From Streptomyces sp. NRRL B-1347 (GTDB taxonomy: Bacteria > Actinomycetota > Actinomycetes > Streptomycetales > Streptomycetaceae): a stretch of 44,473 nucleotides of DNA. Both the position numbers and the translations under genes were made by a program. Below the pieces are notes generated by a model, which saw only the letters and a program-made list of their open reading frames with translations, made no database searches and was not told the DNA's origin. This document shows positions 35,757-44,090 of this stretch, piece by piece (within the stretch, counting starts at the first letter, position 1; each line of letters begins with the position of its first letter). The stretch spans positions 1 through 44,473 of the forward strand of contig NZ_JOJM01000070.1 in the NCBI RefSeq assembly GCF_000720325.1, written 5' to 3'.

Positions 35757-36848
35757 ATGGATCAGACCCCGGCCCAGCCGCCGCTCGACCTCACTGTGGA
35801 CGCCGCCGCGCTGACGGCCGCGCTCGTCGACTTCCCGTCCCCCAGCGGCCAGGAGAAGGCGCTCGCGGACGCCATCGAGACCGCGCTGCGCGCCCTGCCC
35901 CACCTGACGGTCGACCGGCACGGCAACAACGTCGTGGCCCGCACCCACCTGGGCCGCGCCGAGCGCGTCATCCTCGCGGGTCACATCGACACCGTCCCGA
36001 TCGCCGGGAACGTGCCCTCGCGCCTGGACGAGGACGGCGTGCTGTGGGGCTGCGGCACCTGCGACATGAAGTCCGGCGTCGCCGTCCAGCTGCGCATCGC
36101 CCAGACCGTGCCCGAGCCCAACCGCGACCTCACCTTCGTGTTCTACGACAACGAAGAGGTCGCCGCGCACCTCAACGGCCTGGGGCACGTCGCCGATGCC
36201 CACCCCGACTGGCTCGCGGGCGACTTCGCGGTGCTCCTGGAGCCCACCGACGGCCAGGTCGAGGGCGGCTGCCAGGGCACGCTGCGGGTCCACCTGAAGA
36301 CGACGGGGGAGCGGGCCCACTCCGCGCGCGCGTGGATGGGCTCCAACGCCATCCACGCGGCCGCTCCGATCCTCGCGAAGCTGGCCGCGTACGAGCCGCG
36401 CACGCCGGTCGTCGACGGCCTCCAGTACCACGAGGGCCTCAACGCCGTCGGCATCGAGGGCGGCGTCGCGACCAACGTCATCCCCGACGCCTGCACGGTG
36501 GTCGTGAACTTCCGCTACGCGCCCGACCGCACGCCCGAGGAGGCGGAGGCCTTCGTCCGCGACTACTTCGCCGACTGCGGGATCGACGAGTTCGTCGTCG
36601 ACGACCACACGGGCGGCGCGCGCCCCGGCCTCACGCACCCCTCCGCACAGGCCTTCCTGGCGGCCGTCGAGGCCGAGGCCCGGCCCAAGTTCGGCTGGAC
36701 CGACGTCGCCCGCTTCAGCGCCCTGGGCGTGCCCGCCGTCAACTACAGCCCCGGCGACCCGCTCCTCGCGCACAAGGTGAACGAGCGGGTCAAGGCCTCC
36801 CTGATCCCCGAGGCGGAGGCCAAGCTGCGCGCCTGGCTCACCTCCTGA
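35757..36848 (+). CDS. dapE: Succinyl-diaminopimelate desuccinylase DapE
   Basis: This 363-residue M20-family di-zinc hydrolase releases LL-diaminopimelate for lysine and peptidoglycan. Metal ligands are in 'ILAGHIDTVP' (His) and 'GCGTCDMKSG' (Asp). The catalytic/ligand glutamates lie in 'FYDNEEVAAHLNGL' and 'VLLEPTDG', with the final His in 'HKVNERV'. The dimerisation domain runs from about 180 to 290. 'GTCDMKSG', with Thr-Cys in place of the commoner 'GAADMK', is what I recall for actinobacterial DapE. An in-frame upstream extension to 35655 is possible but unlikely. Confidence 0.95.
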   Translation: MDQTPAQPPLDLTVDAAALTAALVDFPSPSGQEKALADAIETALRALPHLTVDRHGNNVVARTHLGRAERVILAGHIDTVPIAGNVPSRLDEDGVLWGCGTCDMKSGVAVQLRIAQTVPEPNRDLTFVFYDNEEVAAHLNGLGHVADAHPDWLAGDFAVLLEPTDGQVEGGCQGTLRVHLKTTGERAHSARAWMGSNAIHAAAPILAKLAAYEPRTPVVDGLQYHEGLNAVGIEGGVATNVIPDACTVVVNFRYAPDRTPEEAEAFVRDYFADCGIDEFVVDDHTGGARPGLTHPSAQAFLAAVEAEARPKFGWTDVARFSALGVPAVNYSPGDPLLAHKVNERVKASLIPEAEAKLRAWLTS

Positions 36849-36867
36849 ACCCGGCCGCCTCGTGGAA

Positions 36868-36882
36868 TTACGCCGCGCGTAA
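36868..36882. promoter_or_regulatory. Short palindrome upstream of the LOG-family gene
   Basis: TTACGC-CGC-GCGTAA, perfect 6-base arms, lies between dapE and the next gene. It could be an operator or a weak terminator. Confidence 0.3.
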
Positions 36883-36977
36883 CGCCCGTAGACCTACGCT
36901 GAAGTGGCACAACGAGTGAGTTGGGCGCGGCCGGGGCCACCGGGCCGCGCCTCGACCGGCAGTGGAAGGGGATGTTC

Positions 36978-37730
36978 ATGGGCAATCCGGAAGCGCAGGG
37001 TCCGCCGGAGGAGCAGCACCTGGGGCCGGTGGTGCGGCGCCGTGAACAGATCACGCCCGGCACCACCGACCAGCGGCTCCTTGACACCGAGGGCGGCGAC
37101 TCCGAGTGGGTGCACACCGACCCCTGGCGGGTCATGCGCATCCAGTCCGAGTTCGTCGAGGGCTTCGGCGCCCTCGCCGAACTGCCGAGCGCCATCAGCG
37201 TCTTCGGCTCGGCCCGCACCCGCCCCGGCACCCCGGAGTACGAGGCGGGGACCCGCATCGGCAGGGCCCTCGTCGAGGCGGGCTTCGCGGTGATCACCGG
37301 AGGCGGGCCCGGGGCGATGGAGGCCGCCAACAAGGGGGCCCGCGAGGCGAAGGGCGTCTCCGTCGGACTCGGCATCGAGCTGCCCTTCGAGCAGGGGCTC
37401 AACCCGCACGTCGACATCGGGGTCAACTTCCGCTACTTCTTCGTCCGCAAGACGATGTTCGTGAAGTACGCGCAGGGGTTCGTGGTGCTCCCCGGCGGGC
37501 TCGGCACCCTCGACGAGCTCTTCGAGGCGCTCACCCTCGTCCAGACCCGCAAGGTGACCCGCTTCCCCATCGTCCTCTTCGGCTCCGCCTACTGGGGCGG
37601 CCTCGTCGACTGGCTCCGCGACACGGTCGTCGCCCAGGGCAAGGCCTCGGAGCACGACCTGCTGCTGTTCCACGTGACGGACGACGTGGACGAGGCGGTC
37701 AGCCTGGTGACGAAGGAAGTCGGCCGCTAG
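36978..37730 (+). CDS. LOG-family Rossmann-fold protein (TIGR00730)
   Basis: This 250-residue protein starts at ATG 36978, about 7 nt after AAGGGG; upstream in-frame starts lack a ribosome site. Both family motifs are present: 'ITGGGPGAMEAANKGAREAKG' and 'VVLPGGLGTLDELFEALTLVQT', the nucleotide-binding and PGGxGTxxE catalytic motif of cytokinin-riboside monophosphate phosphoribohydrolases. The length and N-terminal extension match the type next to dapE and folP2 in mycobacteria. The likely activity is hydrolysis of nucleoside 5'-monophosphates; the physiological substrate in Streptomyces is unknown. Confidence 0.92.
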   Translation: MGNPEAQGPPEEQHLGPVVRRREQITPGTTDQRLLDTEGGDSEWVHTDPWRVMRIQSEFVEGFGALAELPSAISVFGSARTRPGTPEYEAGTRIGRALVEAGFAVITGGGPGAMEAANKGAREAKGVSVGLGIELPFEQGLNPHVDIGVNFRYFFVRKTMFVKYAQGFVVLPGGLGTLDELFEALTLVQTRKVTRFPIVLFGSAYWGGLVDWLRDTVVAQGKASEHDLLLFHVTDDVDEAVSLVTKEVGR

Positions 37731-37738
37731 CCCCGCAC

Positions 37739-37776
37739 GCGCCCCGGACGGACTGGAAGCAGCCCGTCCGGGGCGC
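37739..37776. terminator. Terminator between LOG gene and folP-like gene
   Basis: GCGCCCCGGACGG (37739-37751) pairs perfectly with 37764-37776 between two convergent genes. Confidence 0.75.
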
Positions 37777-37784
37777 CACGGGGA

Positions 37785-38645
37785 CTACGCCAGGCCCCGG
37801 CGGGCGACCGCGGGCGGCCGATGCCCGGCGATCGTCGCCACCATGTCCACGACCTGCCGCGTCTCCGCCACCTCGTGGACCCGGTACACCTGCGCCCCGA
37901 GCCACGCGGACACCGCGGTCGTGGCCAGCGTCCCCACAAGCCGCTCCTTGAGCGGCCGGTCCAGGGTCTCCCCGACGAAGTCCTTGTTGGAGAGCGACAC
38001 GAGCACGGGCCACCCCGTGTCCACCAGCTCCCCGAGCCGCCGCGTCGCCTCCAGGGAGTGCCGCGTGTTCTTCCCGAAGTCGTGCCCGGGGTCGATGAGC
38101 ACGGACTCCCGGGGGACCCCCAACTCCACGGCCCGCTCGGCGAGTCCGACCGTCACCCGCAGGATGTCGGCGACGACGTCCTCGTACCGCGTCCGGTGCG
38201 GCCGCGTCCGCGGCTCCACGCCGCCCGCGTGGGTGCACACGAGCCCCACCCCGTACCGCGCGGCGACCTCCGCGAGCTTGGGGTCGACCCCGCCCCACGC
38301 GTCGTTGAGCAGATCGGCGCCGACGTCGCACACGGCCTCGCCGACCTCGTGCCGCCAGGTGTCGACGCTGATGACGACGTCGGGGAAGCGCCGCCGCACC
38401 TCGGCCACGAACCCCACGGTCCTGCGGGCCTCCTCCTCGGCGGTCACCTCCTCGCCGGGACCGGCTTTGACGCCGCCGATGTCGATGATGGCGGCGCCCT
38501 CGGCCACGGCCTGCTCCACGCGCGCGAGGGCGGGTTCGTCGCGGAACGTGGCGCCCTGGTCGTAGAAGGAGTCCGGGGTCCGGTTCACGATCGCCATGAT
38601 GACCGGCTCATGCGCCTCGAACACGCGCGTGCCCAGCTTGAGCAT
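37785..38645 (-). CDS. folP: Dihydropteroate synthase paralogue (FolP2-like)
   Basis: This 286-residue TIM-barrel protein of the pterin-binding family has most landmarks: 'MAIVNRTPDSFYDQG' (loop 1), 'AAIIDIGG', 'SVDTWRHEV', 'LLNDAWGG', 'LIDPGHDFGKN' and C-terminal 'YRVHEVAETRQ'. Two positions important for p-aminobenzoate are changed. The usual GGESTRPG loop is GGVKAGPG, and the usual SRKS near the end of strand 7 is SNKD. The same context holds for mycobacterial folP2, whose product is reported not to act as a dihydropteroate synthase. True DHPS activity is therefore doubtful and another folP is expected elsewhere in the genome. Confidence 0.88.
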   Translation of the reverse strand: MLKLGTRVFEAHEPVIMAIVNRTPDSFYDQGATFRDEPALARVEQAVAEGAAIIDIGGVKAGPGEEVTAEEEARRTVGFVAEVRRRFPDVVISVDTWRHEVGEAVCDVGADLLNDAWGGVDPKLAEVAARYGVGLVCTHAGGVEPRTRPHRTRYEDVVADILRVTVGLAERAVELGVPRESVLIDPGHDFGKNTRHSLEATRRLGELVDTGWPVLVSLSNKDFVGETLDRPLKERLVGTLATTAVSAWLGAQVYRVHEVAETRQVVDMVATIAGHRPPAVARRGLA

Positions 38646-38805
38646 CCCCTGTGCGCCTCCCTTTCGTTACGTGGCGGACCACGTGGCCGTCGCCGCCTGC
38701 GACCTTAACTGTCAGAGGCGCATGGCACGATCGGAGCCAGACAGTTAGCCAACAGTTCCGTGCCGACCGGCCGCGGTCGGCATCCGAGCGTGGGGACCCG
38801 CACAG

Positions 38806-39279
38806 ATGGTCATGTTCCTGTTCTTGGTCGTCGCTCTCGTGGTGGTGGTCGCCGCGGTGACGCTGGCCGTCCTCGGCGGCTCCGAGGGCGGCGCCCTGCC
38901 GGACGTGCCGCCGGAGCGCTTCGCCGACCCGCTGCCGCCGGACCGCCCGCTGCGCCGGGCCGACGTGGACGCGGTGCGCTTTCCGATGACCGTCCGCGGC
39001 TACCGCATGGTGGACGTGGACGAGGCGCTCGACCGCCTGGGCGCGGAGCTGGCCGAGCGGGACGCCCGCATCGCGGAGCTGGAGACGGCGCTCGCGGGCG
39101 TCCAGGCCACGGCCGTCGGCGGCCCCGGCCTGTTCACGACGTACGGCGGCCCAGGCGGCCCGAGCGGCCCGGACGCCCCGGACCCGGGGGAGTACGGCCC
39201 GAGAGACCGCGCCCCCGGCGCCCCCGGCGACCAGAGCCCGGCGGCGCCCCCGGCCGAGCGACCGGAGGACGACCGATGA
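38806..39279 (+). CDS. DivIVA-domain membrane protein
   Basis: This 157-residue protein has an N-terminal hydrophobic helix (FLFLVVALVVVVAAVTLAVL, residues 4-23). A short DivIVA-type motif at about 58-95 follows ('AVRFPMTVRGYRMVDVDEALDRLGAELAERDARIAELETAL', with the GYR..VD..L signature and a coiled-coil start). The tail is Gly/Pro/Asp-rich. It matches small DivIVA-motif proteins adjacent to tag in actinobacteria. It overlaps tag by 4 nt. A role at curved membranes or growing poles can be inferred only from the domain. Confidence 0.87.
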   Translation: MVMFLFLVVALVVVVAAVTLAVLGGSEGGALPDVPPERFADPLPPDRPLRRADVDAVRFPMTVRGYRMVDVDEALDRLGAELAERDARIAELETALAGVQATAVGGPGLFTTYGGPGGPSGPDAPDPGEYGPRDRAPGAPGDQSPAAPPAERPEDDR

Positions 39280-39863
39280 GTGACGCGATCCCTGGCCCGG
39301 ACGGCGCCCTGCGCTGTCCCTGGGGCCTGTCCACCGAGGACTACGTGGCCTATCACGACGGGGAGTGGGGCCGCCCCGTCCACGGCGACGACGCGCTGTT
39401 CGAGCGCCTCTGCCTGGAGGCCTTCCAGTCGGGCCTGTCGTGGATCACGATCCTGCGCCGCCGGGAGGGCTTCCGGGCCGCCTTCGCCGGCTTCGAGATC
39501 GCCGCGGTCGCGAAGTTCACGGACGCCGACCGCGAGCGGCTCCTGGCCGACGAGGGCATCATCCGCAACCGCGCGAAGGTCGACGCGACTCTCGCCAACG
39601 CGCGCGTGCTCGCCGACTGGCCCGAGGGCGAGCTCGACCGGCTGATCTGGTCGTTCGCACCGGACCCCGCCACCCGCCCGGCGCCGCGGACGCTCACCGA
39701 CGTGCCCGCGGTCACGGACGCGTCCACGGCCCTGTCCAAGGACCTGAAGAAGCGCGGCCTGCGCTTCATCGGCCCCACCACGGCCTACGCCCTGATGCAG
39801 GCCTGCGGCCTGGTGAACGACCACCTCGCGGACTGCGTGGCCCGCGAGGCGAGCGGCTCCTGA
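39276..39863 (+). CDS. tag: 3-methyladenine DNA glycosylase I
   Basis: This 195-residue glycosylase excises 3-methyladenine. It starts at ATG overlapping the upstream stop (ATGA). The zinc site ligands are recognisable as 'LRCPWG' (Cys), 'AYHDGEWGRP' (His) and 'NDHLADC' (His and Cys). 'FQSGLSWITILRRREGFRAAFAGFE' and 'RNRAKVDATLANA' are Tag signatures. Coupling with a DivIVA-domain gene is unexpected functionally but conserved across actinobacteria in my recollection. Confidence 0.95.
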   Translation: MSDAIPGPDGALRCPWGLSTEDYVAYHDGEWGRPVHGDDALFERLCLEAFQSGLSWITILRRREGFRAAFAGFEIAAVAKFTDADRERLLADEGIIRNRAKVDATLANARVLADWPEGELDRLIWSFAPDPATRPAPRTLTDVPAVTDASTALSKDLKKRGLRFIGPTTAYALMQACGLVNDHLADCVAREASGS

Positions 39864-39886
39864 GCGGTGCCCCCGCAGGGGCTCCG

Positions 39887-40687
39887 CTAGCGGCCCAGGT
39901 AGCTGGGCTTGGCCTTGTCGAGGAAGGCCTGCACGGCGATGGCGTGGTCCTCGGAGGCGCCCGCCTTCGTCTGTAGCTCGTCCTCCTTGTCCAGCGTCTC
40001 GTCCAGGGAGTGCCCGGCGGCGTACGCGAGGGACTCCTTGAGCGCCGCGTACGCGAGGGTCGGGCCCTCGGCCAGCGCGCGGGCCACCGCGCGCGCCTCG
40101 TCGGCGAGCGCGTCCGCCGGGACGACCTTGTTCGCGATGCCCAGGTCGTGGGCCTCCTGCGCCTTGATCGTGCGCGGGAAGAGCAGCAGGTCGGCGGCGC
40201 GGCTCTGGCCGATCAGCCGGGAAAGCGTCCAGGACACGCCCGAGTCGGCGGTCAGCGCGACCCCGGCGAACGAGGTGTTGAACGCCGCGGTGTCCGCGAC
40301 CACGCGGTAGTCGGCGGCGAGGGCGAAGCCGAAGCCCGCGCCCGCCGCCACGCCGTTGACGCCCGCCACGACCGGCTTGGCCATGCCGGTCAGCGCTCGC
40401 ACGATCGGGTTGTAGTGCTCGCGCACCGTGCTCATGGTCTGCCCGGAGCCCGACGCGCGCGACTCCTGGAGCACTCCGATGTGCTCCTTGAGGTCCTGGC
40501 CCACGCAGAAGGCGCGGCCGGTCGCGGTGAGCAGCACCGCCCGCACCTCGGGGTCGGCGCCCGCGGTGCGTGCCGCCTCGCGCAGGGCCACCTTGGCCTC
40601 GGTGTTCATCGCGTTCATCGCGTCAGGACGGTTCAGCGTGATCGTCGCGAGCCCGTCGCTCACTTCGTAGAGCACGGTGTCGGCCAT
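39887..40687 (-). CDS. Enoyl-CoA hydratase/isomerase family protein
   Basis: This 266-residue crotonase-fold protein starts at MADTVLYEV with GGAGGGG 8 nt upstream; the longer frame has no support. Oxyanion-hole segments are 'GRAFCVGQDLKEH' and 'NGVAAGAGFGFALAADYRV'. The usual catalytic Glu positions of enoyl-CoA hydratase are not both evident: 'TSFAGVALTADSGVSWTLSRLIG' has Asp in 'TADSG', as in PaaG-type isomerases, so this may be a PaaG/PaaB-like isomerase rather than a hydratase. It stands alone without other fatty-acid or phenylacetate genes. Confidence 0.92.
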   Translation of the reverse strand: MADTVLYEVSDGLATITLNRPDAMNAMNTEAKVALREAARTAGADPEVRAVLLTATGRAFCVGQDLKEHIGVLQESRASGSGQTMSTVREHYNPIVRALTGMAKPVVAGVNGVAAGAGFGFALAADYRVVADTAAFNTSFAGVALTADSGVSWTLSRLIGQSRAADLLLFPRTIKAQEAHDLGIANKVVPADALADEARAVARALAEGPTLAYAALKESLAYAAGHSLDETLDKEDELQTKAGASEDHAIAVQAFLDKAKPSYLGR

Positions 40688-41029
40688 GGTGGGGTCCCCT
40701 CCGCTGGTCCTGTGTGGGTGGTCCTGTGGGTGTGTGTCCCTGGGCCTCGGTGCGCCCAGCATGACCTAGATCATCGGCCACCGGTACGCCGTCGGAGATG
40801 TGACCTGCGTCAAAGAAGCAGAGGCGCAAGGAGCGCCTGGGGCGGCGAAGTATTGCAGCCACATCGCCGAATTGAGTGGTTTTGCGGGCGCGCGTTGCGC
40901 AAGCGATGCCGACTCATGTTGGTCATCGGGTCCCGCCATGCGGGATAATGACCTGGAAGCAATGTGTTCGATGCCGGTGACACCTGGGTTGTCGGCTGCG
41001 ACAAGCTGGTTTCAGGAAGGGGAACGAGC
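40688..41029. promoter_or_regulatory. Intergenic region between divergent enoyl-CoA hydratase and DUF3117 genes
   Basis: About 340 nt, partly AT-richer, with no convincing gene. It contains a short hairpin TCCCGC-CAT-GCGGGA (about 40929-40943) followed by TAATGA and a strong AGGAAGGGGAA ribosome site before 41030. It presumably holds both promoters. Confidence 0.45.
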
Positions 41030-41197
41030 ATGGCGGCCATGAAGCCGCGGACGGGCGACGGCCCGCTCGAGGTGACCAAGGAGGGGCGGGGCATCGTCAT
41101 GCGCGTTCCGCTCGAAGGCGGCGGTCGACTTGTCGTCGAACTGACCCCGGATGAGGCCGACGCACTCGGCGACGCCCTGAAGAAGGTCGTCGGCTGA
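41030..41197 (+). CDS. DUF3117 small conserved protein
   Basis: This 55-residue protein has AGGAAGGGGAACGAGC just before the ATG. The sequence 'MKPRTGDGPLEVTKEGRG', then 'MRVPLEGGGRLVVELTPDEA', then 'LGDALKKVVG' is the complete DUF3117 domain, whose mycobacterial member lies in the same gene neighbourhood. Function is unknown. It is a single-gene unit ending in a strong hairpin. Confidence 0.93.
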   Translation: MAAMKPRTGDGPLEVTKEGRGIVMRVPLEGGGRLVVELTPDEADALGDALKKVVG

Positions 41198-41219
41198 CGC
41201 GCAATCGCCCACACTTTTC

Positions 41220-41255
41220 CACTGCCCCGGCATCGTACGACGAGCCGGGGCAGTG
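41220..41255 (+). terminator. Terminator after DUF3117 gene
   Basis: CACTGCCCCGGC (41220-41231) pairs perfectly with 41244-41255 around a 12-nt loop. Confidence 0.75.
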
Positions 41256-41407
41256 CTGTGTGCGGAAGATCGACAGACGGCGGAAGGCATACGCGAGTTT
41301 GACGCGCACCGCGCGCGGACGCCTGCGGTGACCGCGCGAACCCTGCCGCGGCCCGGGCGGACCCCGCCGCGACCCAAGCGGGTGCGGCGAAGTCCGCTGC
41401 GGTACGG

Positions 41408-41480
41408 GAGCGCCCCGAAGGGGCGCGGGACCTGTCGATCTGCGGCTCCGCCGCGCGGGCGCGACCAGCCACGACGGCGC
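41408..41480 (-). repeat. Dispersed Streptomyces repeat at the 3' end of the methyltransferase
   Basis: Read on the minus strand it gives CGTCGTGGCTGGTCGCGC, a diverged middle with GGCGGAGCCGC, and CCGCGCCCCTTCGGGGCGC. This is an inverse, expanded copy of the element at 25226-25264. It lies where the C-terminal coding part of the methyltransferase should be. Confidence 0.6.
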
Positions 41481-41499
41481 CGCAGCAGAATGACGGCAC

Positions 41500-42026
41500 A
41501 GCGCGTTACTTCCACCGGAGTCGACGGTGCGGCCGTCGAAGAACACGCCCTCGAAGCAGACGAGGCCGCCCGGCCGCAGCAGGCGCAACGATTCAGCGAG
41601 GTAGTCGAGGCACTCCAGGCGGTCGCCGTCGCAGAACACCAGGTCGTAGCCGCCGTCGGCGAGGCGCGGCAGGACGTCGAGGGCGCGGCCCGGGATGAAG
41701 CGGGCACGGTTCCCGGCGAAGCCCGCGGCCCGGAAGGCCATCCGGGCGAACTGCTGGCGCTCGGGCTCCGGGTCGACGGTGGTCAGGACCCCGTCGGGAC
41801 GCATGCCGTGCAGCAGATGGATGCCGGAGACCCCGGTGCCCGTGCCGATCTCGGCGACGGCCTTGGCGTCCACGGTGGCGGCGAGCAGCCGCAGCGCGGC
41901 GCCGGTGCCGGGCGACACGGAGCGCAGCCCCGCGTCCCGCGCCCGGTCGCGGGCCCAGAGCAGCGCCTCGTCCTCGGCGACAAAGGCGTCGGCGAACGCC
42001 CAGCTCGTCTGCCGGTTGCCGCTAAT
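41500..42026 (-). pseudogene. O-methyltransferase with lost C-terminus and no standard start codon
   Basis: The minus strand encodes a clear class I SAM-dependent O-methyltransferase: 'NRQTSWAFADAFVAEDEALLWARDRARDAGLRS', then 'AVAEIGTGTGVSGIHLL' (SAM motif I), 'TVDPEPERQQFAR' and 'YDLVFCDGDRLECLDYLAESLRLLRPGGLVCFEGVFFDGRTVDS'. After TVDS the frame no longer follows the family; the usual 45-50 C-terminal residues are missing and no stop occurs before the DUF3117 gene. At the other end the best-placed codon after AGGAGAGG is ATT (42026), with no ATG/GTG/TTG before homology begins. GTG at 41918 is inside the fold. Loss of both ends suggests a decaying gene, though ATT initiation is possible. Confidence 0.6.
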
Positions 42027-42252
42027 GGCCCTCTCCTGTCCCCGTGGTTGCCTGGCGGTGACTGTATCCGTTGGGCCCGGGAACCCGCAGATGGGACCGT
42101 GCGTTAGTCAGGTGTGACGCCGACCGGGGCAGCCCGGGGGCAGCCGACGGGGGAATCGGGTGGATCAAGGCACGATCGAGAAGGTCGTATCGAGCGCCCA
42201 AGAGGCAAATCTAGGTAAAAACGCTTATCCGGAGCTAACGGGCGAGGTGGTT

Positions 42253-43017
42253 ATGGTAGGGGCTCCACTGGACACCACCAGAGCCGACAGGGGAGGTGCG
42301 GCCGAGTCCGCGGATCGGGGAGGAGCGCTCCGGCGTTTTCTCAGGTTGGCGGGTAGGCCGAAATCCGTGACCGACACCGCTGACCGCGCTAACTCCGCTC
42401 AGACCGCGACCTTTGCCGCTGACGCGGATGCCCAGGCGTGGACTCCCCCCACGTGGGAGGAGATCGTCAGCACGCACAGCGGCCGCGTCTACCGCCTCGC
42501 CTACCGCCTGACGGGCAACCAGCACGACGCCGAGGACCTCACGCAGGAAGTCTTCGTCCGCGTCTTCCGCTCCCTGTCGACGTACACGCCCGGCACCTTC
42601 GAGGGCTGGCTGCACCGCATCACCACGAACCTCTTCCTGGACATGGTGCGCCGCAAGCAGCGCATCCGGTTCGACGCCCTCGGGGACGACGCCGCCGAGC
42701 GCCTCCCCAGCCGTGAGCCGTCGCCCCAGCAGGTGTTCAACGACACCCACTTCGACGCGGACGTCCAGCAGGCGCTCGACACCCTGGCGCCCGAGTTCCG
42801 CGCCGCCGTCGTCCTGTGCGACATCGAGGGCCTCTCGTACGAGGAGATCGCCGCCACCCTGGGCGTCAAGCTCGGTACGGTCCGCAGCCGTATCCACCGT
42901 GGCCGCTCCCAGCTCCGCAAGGCGCTCCAGCACCGTTCACCCGAGGCCCGCGCCGAGCGCCGTTCGCTCGCCGTCACCGGTGCCGTGGCGCTGGGAGGAG
43001 GGGGCGCGACCGCGTGA
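42253..43017 (+). CDS. sigE: ECF RNA polymerase sigma factor (mycobacterial SigE type)
   Basis: This 254-residue protein runs from ATG 42253 ([15 protein letters not shown], the start I recall for orthologues). A GTG at 42160 would add 31 residues of lower-GC, less gene-like sequence. Sigma-2 is '[59 protein letters not shown]'. Sigma-4 is '[51 protein letters not shown]'. An N-terminal extension of about 80 residues precedes sigma-2. It is coupled to its anti-sigma factor by a GTGA overlap. Envelope or oxidative stress control is inferred from the family. It is not the S. coelicolor protein named SigE of the cell-envelope CseABC system. Confidence 0.93.
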   Translation: MVGAPLDTTRADRGGAAESADRGGALRRFLRLAGRPKSVTDTADRANSAQTATFAADADAQAWTPPTWEEIVSTHSGRVYRLAYRLTGNQHDAEDLTQEVFVRVFRSLSTYTPGTFEGWLHRITTNLFLDMVRRKQRIRFDALGDDAAERLPSREPSPQQVFNDTHFDADVQQALDTLAPEFRAAVVLCDIEGLSYEEIAATLGVKLGTVRSRIHRGRSQLRKALQHRSPEARAERRSLAVTGAVALGGGGATA

Positions 43018-44003
43018 GTGGATCACGGTCCAATCCTGCCGAGCGGCATTTCGCCGAGCAGCACCTGGGGGACCGGCTCGCCGCGCTGGTCGACGGTGAG
43101 CTCGGTCATGACGCGCGCGAGCGAGTGCTCGCCCATCTGGCCACCTGTCCTACGTGCAAGACGGAAGCCGACGCCCAGCGCCGGCTCAAGAGCGTGTTCG
43201 CGCAGACGGCGGCCCCGCCGCCCAGCGAGAGCTTCCTCGCCCGGCTGCAGAACCTCCCGGGCATGAGCCTCGACGACATCGAGGGCCAGGGCGGCCCGCG
43301 CACCCCCGTCGACGACGGCTTCGCCACCGGCTCGTCCGGGACGACGGGCCTGCCGGGCGGCGGTGTGTTCTCCGTCGGCGGCCCGCGCCCCGACCCCCTG
43401 CTGGAGTACGTGCCCTCGGGCGCCCACGCGGCGGTGCTCCCCAGCGAGCAGCGCGGCTTCCGGATACACGCCGTCGGCAGGACCGAGGCCGAGCGCTCCG
43501 GCTGGCGGGGGCGACGGTTCGCCTTCGCCGCCGCCGGAGCCGTGTCCCTCGCCGCGATAGCGCTCGGCGGGGTCACGGTGAGCGCTCCGCTCGGCTCCGC
43601 CGACCAGCGCGCGGGCGGCTCGGGCACGAACAGCAACGCCTCGCCGCCGCGCTCCCAGACCACCCCCGCCACCGGGGCCCCCGAGTCGACGCGCCGCCGC
43701 GGCAGCAGCCCCTTCTCCGTCCAGGGCCAGCGGCCCCAGGCGCCCGCACCGACCACGGCCGCCGTGCCGCTGCTCTCCGGTGCGCCCGGACCGGCCACGC
43801 CCACGCCCCAGCACCTCACGGCCCCGCTGCTCGCCGGTGCCGGAGTGATGTCGCCCCTGGTGCGCGCCGCCGCCCCGGACGACCCGGAGAGACCGGGCGT
43901 CCCCGCCACCGGCCTCACGCTGAACGCCGCGGCGGACGCGGCACCCCGGGCGACGCCTCCCCCCGGCCTCGCCCAGCGACGGGGCACGGCCGAGATCCAC
44001 TGA
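43014..44003 (+). CDS. Zinc-containing membrane anti-sigma factor (RseA-like)
   Basis: This 329-residue protein starts at a GTG overlapping the sigma gene stop. The N-terminal zf-HC2/ZAS domain is '[32 protein letters not shown]', with His41-X3-Cys45-X2-Cys48 and His17. It would bind the sigma factor and release it on redox or proteolytic signals. A transmembrane helix (about 165-185, '[21 protein letters not shown]') separates it from a Pro/Ala/Thr-rich extracytoplasmic tail of 140 residues. The tail is much longer than in mycobacterial RseA and has no recognisable domain. Confidence 0.9.
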   Translation: MSGSRSNPAERHFAEQHLGDRLAALVDGELGHDARERVLAHLATCPTCKTEADAQRRLKSVFAQTAAPPPSESFLARLQNLPGMSLDDIEGQGGPRTPVDDGFATGSSGTTGLPGGGVFSVGGPRPDPLLEYVPSGAHAAVLPSEQRGFRIHAVGRTEAERSGWRGRRFAFAAAGAVSLAAIALGGVTVSAPLGSADQRAGGSGTNSNASPPRSQTTPATGAPESTRRRGSSPFSVQGQRPQAPAPTTAAVPLLSGAPGPATPTPQHLTAPLLAGAGVMSPLVRAAAPDDPERPGVPATGLTLNAAADAAPRATPPPGLAQRRGTAEIH

Positions 44004-44090
44004 CGTCCGGCGCGCGGACCTGGTTGAATTCCCCGGTGTGCCCGACGGGCACGGAATCGGCGTCCGCCGTGGGGCAGTTGTGGGGAGAGC

